Positions 5,832-8,197 of a DNA stretch of 8,197 bases are shown one piece after another. The DNA lies in assembly GCA_002347485.1 (NCBI GenBank), contig DDXM01000030.1, positions 26,181-34,377 on the forward strand. The letters run 5' to 3'. The stretch's first letter is position 1; each line of letters starts with the position of its first letter. The DNA is from Anaerolineaceae bacterium UBA2260. Lineage in GTDB: Bacteria; Chloroflexota; Anaerolineae; Anaerolineales; Anaerolineaceae. Made by a program: the position numbers and the translations under genes. Under the pieces are notes generated by a model. The model did no database searches. It saw nothing but the letters and a program-made list of their open reading frames with translations, and was not told the DNA's origin.

Positions 5832-5854
5832 AAATACGTTTTCGTGGTGAGTTT

Positions 5855-6253
5855 TTAAAACTCGGTGGGGATTTTCGCCAGCACGCCGAACAGGGGCTGC
5901 AGGGCTTTGACCAGCCCCATGGCTTTGAACAGGTTACCGCTGAAGTGCAGCTCGCCGCTCATCACCGCGTTCATCGGGTCGAGCGTGCCCTTGAACACGC
6001 GTTCATATACGCGGTAATCGCCGGAAAGCTCGAACTCGGCGCGGGCGGCGGCTGGGTCAGCCAGCTTGAAAGTCTTCAACGTGCCGCGGTCGGTCTCGAA
6101 CAACAGGGTCTTCACCCCGCCGTCCGGGCATTTCTCCACGGTCAGTGTGATGGAAATGGTGGCGCTGTCGGTGCTTTGCGGGGTCACGCCCACCTGTAAC
6201 ATTTTTTCGGTCTCGGTCATCCAATCCGGGCTGAGGAACTTGTAAGCAGTCAT
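5855..6253 (-). CDS. SCP2 sterol-binding-domain-like protein
   Basis: The 132-residue product looks like a stand-alone SCP2-fold protein, a small soluble domain with a hydrophobic tunnel that binds lipids or fatty acyl chains. The C-terminal half carries the family pattern: 'AEFELSGDY' (72-80), then 'GTLDPMNAVMSGELHFSGN' (89-107), then a short amphipathic helix ending in 'AKIPTEF'. No signal peptide or membrane helix is present, so it should be cytosolic. ATG at 6253-6251 has GGAG on the minus strand just upstream. Only 27 bp separate it from the stop of the GH1 beta-glucosidase, so the pair is probably one operon. Ligand and role are unknown; linking it to the glucosidase's substrate is inference. 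Confidence 0.8.
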   Translation of the reverse strand: MTAYKFLSPDWMTETEKMLQVGVTPQSTDSATISITLTVEKCPDGGVKTLLFETDRGTLKTFKLADPAAARAEFELSGDYRVYERVFKGTLDPMNAVMSGELHFSGNLFKAMGLVKALQPLFGVLAKIPTEF

Positions 6254-6280
6254 TCTCTCTCCAATCTAACGCCCAACGGC

Positions 6281-7612
6281 CTAATGCGCGGGGAAGAGGG
6301 TGTCGAAAACTTCCGGCGCGTACTTCCTTACCATCTTACTCGAGATGCCGTTTTCTTTGCAAATCTCTTCGTACAGATCGACGCTCCTGCGCCGGATGCG
6401 CTGCTGGGTGTCCACGTCCAACCCCCACAAGCCGAAGCGCTGCGTCCAGCCGCGCTCCCACTCAAAGTTGTCGACCAGCGACCAGTGGAAGTAGCCCTTG
6501 AGCTGCCAGTTGAAGTTGGCGGCACGCCACACCTGGTGCAGGTGCTCGAGGATGTAGCGCGGGCGCAGGGTATCAGCCTCATCTTCCACGCCGTTTTCGG
6601 TGATGTAGATGGGCAGCTTGTAAGCGTGCGCCCACCTGAGCCCGTCCCACATGCCGGCTGGCACGTTGGCGAGAAAACCATTCGCGCTCACCAGAGCGCC
6701 CTGCGGGTGGGAGCGTTTGCTGAACAACTCCTGCGGTTTGGTCAAATCGAACGATATCATGCTGCGCGTGTAGTAATTCAAACCGATATAATCCTGCGTT
6801 CCCGCAGCCTCGGGGATCGAAAATTTGCGCAGGGAGAGATCAAGCTTGCCGGTGGCAAGGCAGTTGTTAATCGCGCGATTGACCACCTGGTCGATCATGC
6901 GCGTGGGCAGGTGGTCCAGCGGGAACCAGGGGCGCGCCGGCTTCAGGCTCTGGTAATTGGTGGCGATGCCCACCAGCGCTTCGGACTGGAGCTCGTGGAT
7001 CACCTTATAGGCAGCAACATGACCGCGCACCATGTTGACCGCCACCTTCGCCGCCAGCCCGAGGTCGGACTTGCCGGGTGGGAAATCCCCCCAGATGTAT
7101 GCACTGATCACATAAACATTCGGCTCGTTGATGGTCACCCACTTGTTCACATAAGGCTTTAAGCGCGAGACCACGCGGCGCACGAAGCGCGCAAAAAGCG
7201 CGGGGGTATCGTCGTTCTCCCATCCGCCCATATCCACCAGCCACAACGGGTCAGAGAAGTGGTGCAGGGTGACCAGGGGGGTCATGCGCTGCTTCACCAG
7301 CCAGCGCGCGATCTCCACATAGCGGTCGAGGGCTTCGTCGTCCCAGCGGTCAGGCGCGGGCTGCACGCGGCTCCATTCAATGGAGAAACGGTGGGCGTTC
7401 TGCCCGCTGTCATGCGCGCGCTGCAGATCCTCCCGCCAGCGCCCTCCCCACCAGTCGCAGGCCAGGCCGGCTTTGTAATCGTGCAGGATGCGCCCGGGTT
7501 CGCTTTCCCAGCGCGACCAGTTGTTGTTGGTGTTACCTCCCTCCACCTGATGGGCGGCGGTGGCGGTTCCCCAAAGGAAACCGCGGGGAAAATGAAAGGT
7601 GGCTTCGGGCAT
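6281..7612 (-). CDS. GH1 family beta-glucosidase / beta-glycosidase
   Basis: A family 1 glycoside hydrolase, a retaining (beta/alpha)8 enzyme that releases the terminal sugar from beta-glucosides such as cello-oligosaccharides. With the start at 7612 it has 443 residues, normal for GH1. Visible elements are 'FPRGFLWGTATAAHQVEGG' (8-26, with the sugar-binding Gln22), 'VTLHHFSDPLWL', acid/base Glu163 in 'WVTINEPNVY', nucleophile Glu339 in 'IYITENGVEDE', and 'DNFEWERGWTQRFGL'. The FEWE sequence argues for unphosphorylated substrates, since 6-phospho-beta-glucosidases carry a phosphate-binding serine/lysine set there. There is no signal peptide, so it is probably cytosolic. The ATG at 7612-7610 has AGGAG six bases upstream on the minus strand; the frame also opens at a TTG at 7663, which lacks such a site. 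The SCP2-like gene follows 27 bp downstream. Beta-galactosidase, fucosidase or other GH1 specificities cannot be excluded. Confidence 0.93.
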   Translation of the reverse strand: MPEATFHFPRGFLWGTATAAHQVEGGNTNNNWSRWESEPGRILHDYKAGLACDWWGGRWREDLQRAHDSGQNAHRFSIEWSRVQPAPDRWDDEALDRYVEIARWLVKQRMTPLVTLHHFSDPLWLVDMGGWENDDTPALFARFVRRVVSRLKPYVNKWVTINEPNVYVISAYIWGDFPPGKSDLGLAAKVAVNMVRGHVAAYKVIHELQSEALVGIATNYQSLKPARPWFPLDHLPTRMIDQVVNRAINNCLATGKLDLSLRKFSIPEAAGTQDYIGLNYYTRSMISFDLTKPQELFSKRSHPQGALVSANGFLANVPAGMWDGLRWAHAYKLPIYITENGVEDEADTLRPRYILEHLHQVWRAANFNWQLKGYFHWSLVDNFEWERGWTQRFGLWGLDVDTQQRIRRRSVDLYEEICKENGISSKMVRKYAPEVFDTLFPAH

Positions 7613-7770
7613 GGCGTTCTCCTGAATGAAGCAGTTGGTCTGGGCGAATCCTTTTCTATTCAAATACGTGAAACACTTTTTGTTTCGTTTCTCGCTGCCC
7701 TTATAAGGGTTGGGGGTGAGGCATGCGTTAAAGCTCTTTTCGCAACATACTGCGAGGAAACCTTTTTTTG
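7613..7770 (-). promoter_or_regulatory. 5' leader of the beta-glucosidase gene
   Basis: About 158 nt separate the candidate -10 from the ATG. On the minus strand it starts with a run of seven A (7769-7763). It holds a small hairpin (TCGCA 7740-7744 with TGCGA 7751-7755), a perfect 12-bp palindrome CCCTTATAAGGG (7698-7709), and a distant inverted repeat (7687-7695 with 7752-7761, one bulged base) that competes with the small hairpin. No gene and no known riboswitch were recognised. Confidence 0.35.
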
Positions 7771-7776
7771 ATTATA
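7771..7776 (-). promoter_or_regulatory. Candidate -10 element (TATAAT) for the bgl-SCP2 unit
   Basis: The minus strand reads CGGCTATAATC, a perfect -10 hexamer located just after the DegV terminator and before the beta-glucosidase gene. The -35 position falls in the terminator stem (CGGCCG) and does not match consensus, so the promoter would be weak or activator-dependent. Confidence 0.4.
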
Positions 7777-7784
7777 GCCGAAAC

Positions 7785-7809
7785 AAAAAGCCCCGGCCGC
7801 GCCGGGGCA
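7785..7809 (-). terminator. Intrinsic terminator of the DegV-family gene
   Basis: A GC-rich 8-bp stem pairs 7790-7797 (GCCCCGGC) with 7801-7808 (GCCGGGGC) around a 3-nt loop. On the minus strand it is followed at once by TTTTT (7789-7785). It begins 17 bp after the DegV stop codon. Confidence 0.87.
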
Positions 7810-7825
7810 TTGGGTTTCGATCCGA

Positions 7826-8197
7826 TCACATGCCTGCCATGTAGGCGATGCTGAGGGTGCCGGGACCGACGTGGCAGCCAATCACCGGGCTGACATAGCT
7901 GAGGATGGATTCCTCCGCGTTGAAACGCCGGGTGATATCGTCCAGCAGCGCGCGCGCTTTCTCCTCCGCCAGGGCATGAAACACGGATACGCGAACCGGC
8001 TTGCGCCCGTTGATATCCTTTTCCACCAGCTGCACCATGGCATCGAGGGCTTTGGTGATGGAGATGACGCTCTTCACCGCCTCGATCTTGCCGCCGCGGA
8101 TCTCGAGAATGGGCTTTATATTCAATGTAGTACCCATGAAACGTTTGCCGCCACCGATGCGCCCGCCGGCGTGCAGGTACTTGAGCGTGTCGACCAC
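7826..8197 (-). CDS. DegV family protein, C-terminal part (continues off the right edge)
   Basis: The frame runs in from the right edge to TGA at 7828-7826, giving the last 123 residues of a protein normally about 280 long. It starts within 'DTLKYLHAGGRIGGGKRFMG', the conserved segment at the domain boundary of DegV proteins, continues with 'LNIKPILEIRGGKIEAVKSV', and ends with 'VSPVIGCHVGPGTLSIAYM', the family's C-terminal signature. DegV proteins bind a fatty acid between two alpha/beta domains. In Firmicutes the FakB members present it to the kinase FakA; whether that holds here is unknown. The GTG at the window edge is most likely an internal valine codon, not the true start. The gene has its own terminator, so it is a separate unit from bgl. 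Confidence 0.93.
   Translation of the reverse strand: MVDTLKYLHAGGRIGGGKRFMGTTLNIKPILEIRGGKIEAVKSVISITKALDAMVQLVEKDINGRKPVRVSVFHALAEEKARALLDDITRRFNAEESILSYVSPVIGCHVGPGTLSIAYMAGM

Larger units (their letters stand above)
5350..5854. other. Repeat-rich intergenic region between glgP and the bgl-SCP2 unit
   Basis: No convincing gene is present in these 505 bp. From left to right it holds the glgP leader with a 7-bp inverted repeat (5392-5398 with 5418-5424), the glgP extended -10 (5446-5454), four heptad repeats (5473-5500), a further copy of the same motif near 5565-5575, a perfect 22-bp AT palindrome (5586-5607), a hairpin (5648-5668), degenerate repeat material with two CAATGAC copies (5739-5745 and 5777-5783), and a GTAGGGG/CCCCTAC hairpin (5794-5831). 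A 7-bp inverted repeat (GAGTTTT 5849-5855 with AAAACTC 5857-5863) spans the SCP2 stop codon. The open frame at 5515-5850 crosses all of these repeats and resembles no protein I know. Confidence 0.7.

Noticed and set aside
5515..5850. 111-codon plus-strand open frame in the intergenic region
   Set aside because: It has no ribosome-binding site, runs through the palindrome and several hairpin repeats, and has no protein-like pattern.
6284..7162. 292-codon plus-strand open frame
   Set aside because: It is antisense to the GH1 gene, whose catalytic motifs are intact, and has no recognisable features.
7613..7663. N-terminal extension of the beta-glucosidase from a TTG codon
   Set aside because: The extra 17 residues do not resemble GH1 N-termini, whereas the ATG at 7612 has AGGAG at ideal spacing and starts just before the conserved FLWGTATAAHQ segment.

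Overview
This window reads as chromosomal DNA of a GC-rich anaerobic or facultative bacterium, most likely a member of the Chloroflexota (Anaerolineae-like). The guess rests on the style of the proteins (a short DUF3417-type glucan phosphorylase, a GreA with a 'NAELEAAKNEQAF' coiled coil, a LysRS with 'RISFELYLKRL', a small SCP2-like protein, a ferredoxin-dependent 2-oxoacid oxidoreductase subunit) and on intergenic repeats of the GTAGGGG...CCCCTAC and CAATGAC kind. No rRNA, tRNA, transposase, integrase or CRISPR array was seen, and the gene set is mostly core metabolism and information processing.

Layout. Positions 1-213 hold the C-terminal end of a 2-oxoacid:acceptor oxidoreductase gamma-type subunit, closed by a clean intrinsic terminator (232-264). 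An AT-rich stretch follows with a good sigma70-like promoter (326-354), then a leader carrying a second intrinsic terminator (399-427) before greA (496-963). lysS (1076-2590) follows greA on the same strand, with a hairpin lacking a U-tract between them, and ends at a strong, possibly bidirectional terminator (2607-2637).

From 2651 to the right edge every gene is on the minus strand. Reading leftward from the right edge: the 3' part of a DegV-family gene (7826-8197) with its own terminator; a GH1 beta-glucosidase (start revised to 7612) followed 27 bp later by an SCP2-like lipid-carrier gene (5855-6253); about 505 bp of repeat-rich intergenic DNA (5350-5854); then glgP (3190-5349), followed 11 bp later by a three-helix UPF0316 membrane protein (2651-3178) that converges on lysS.

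The genes make three likely transcription units: greA-lysS (transcript cleavage factor and lysyl-tRNA synthetase), bgl-SCP2 (beta-glucoside hydrolysis plus a lipid-binding protein), and glgP-UPF0316 (storage glucan phosphorolysis plus a membrane protein with a cytosolic DUF2179 domain). The two carbohydrate units would feed glucose or glucose-1-phosphate into central metabolism.

I did not find a clearly novel defence or mobile system. The most interesting signals are non-coding: a terminated leader upstream of greA that could yield a small RNA or act as an attenuator, and the composite region 5350-5854, with heptad tandem repeats beside the glgP promoter, a perfect 22-bp palindrome and several degenerate hairpin repeats.
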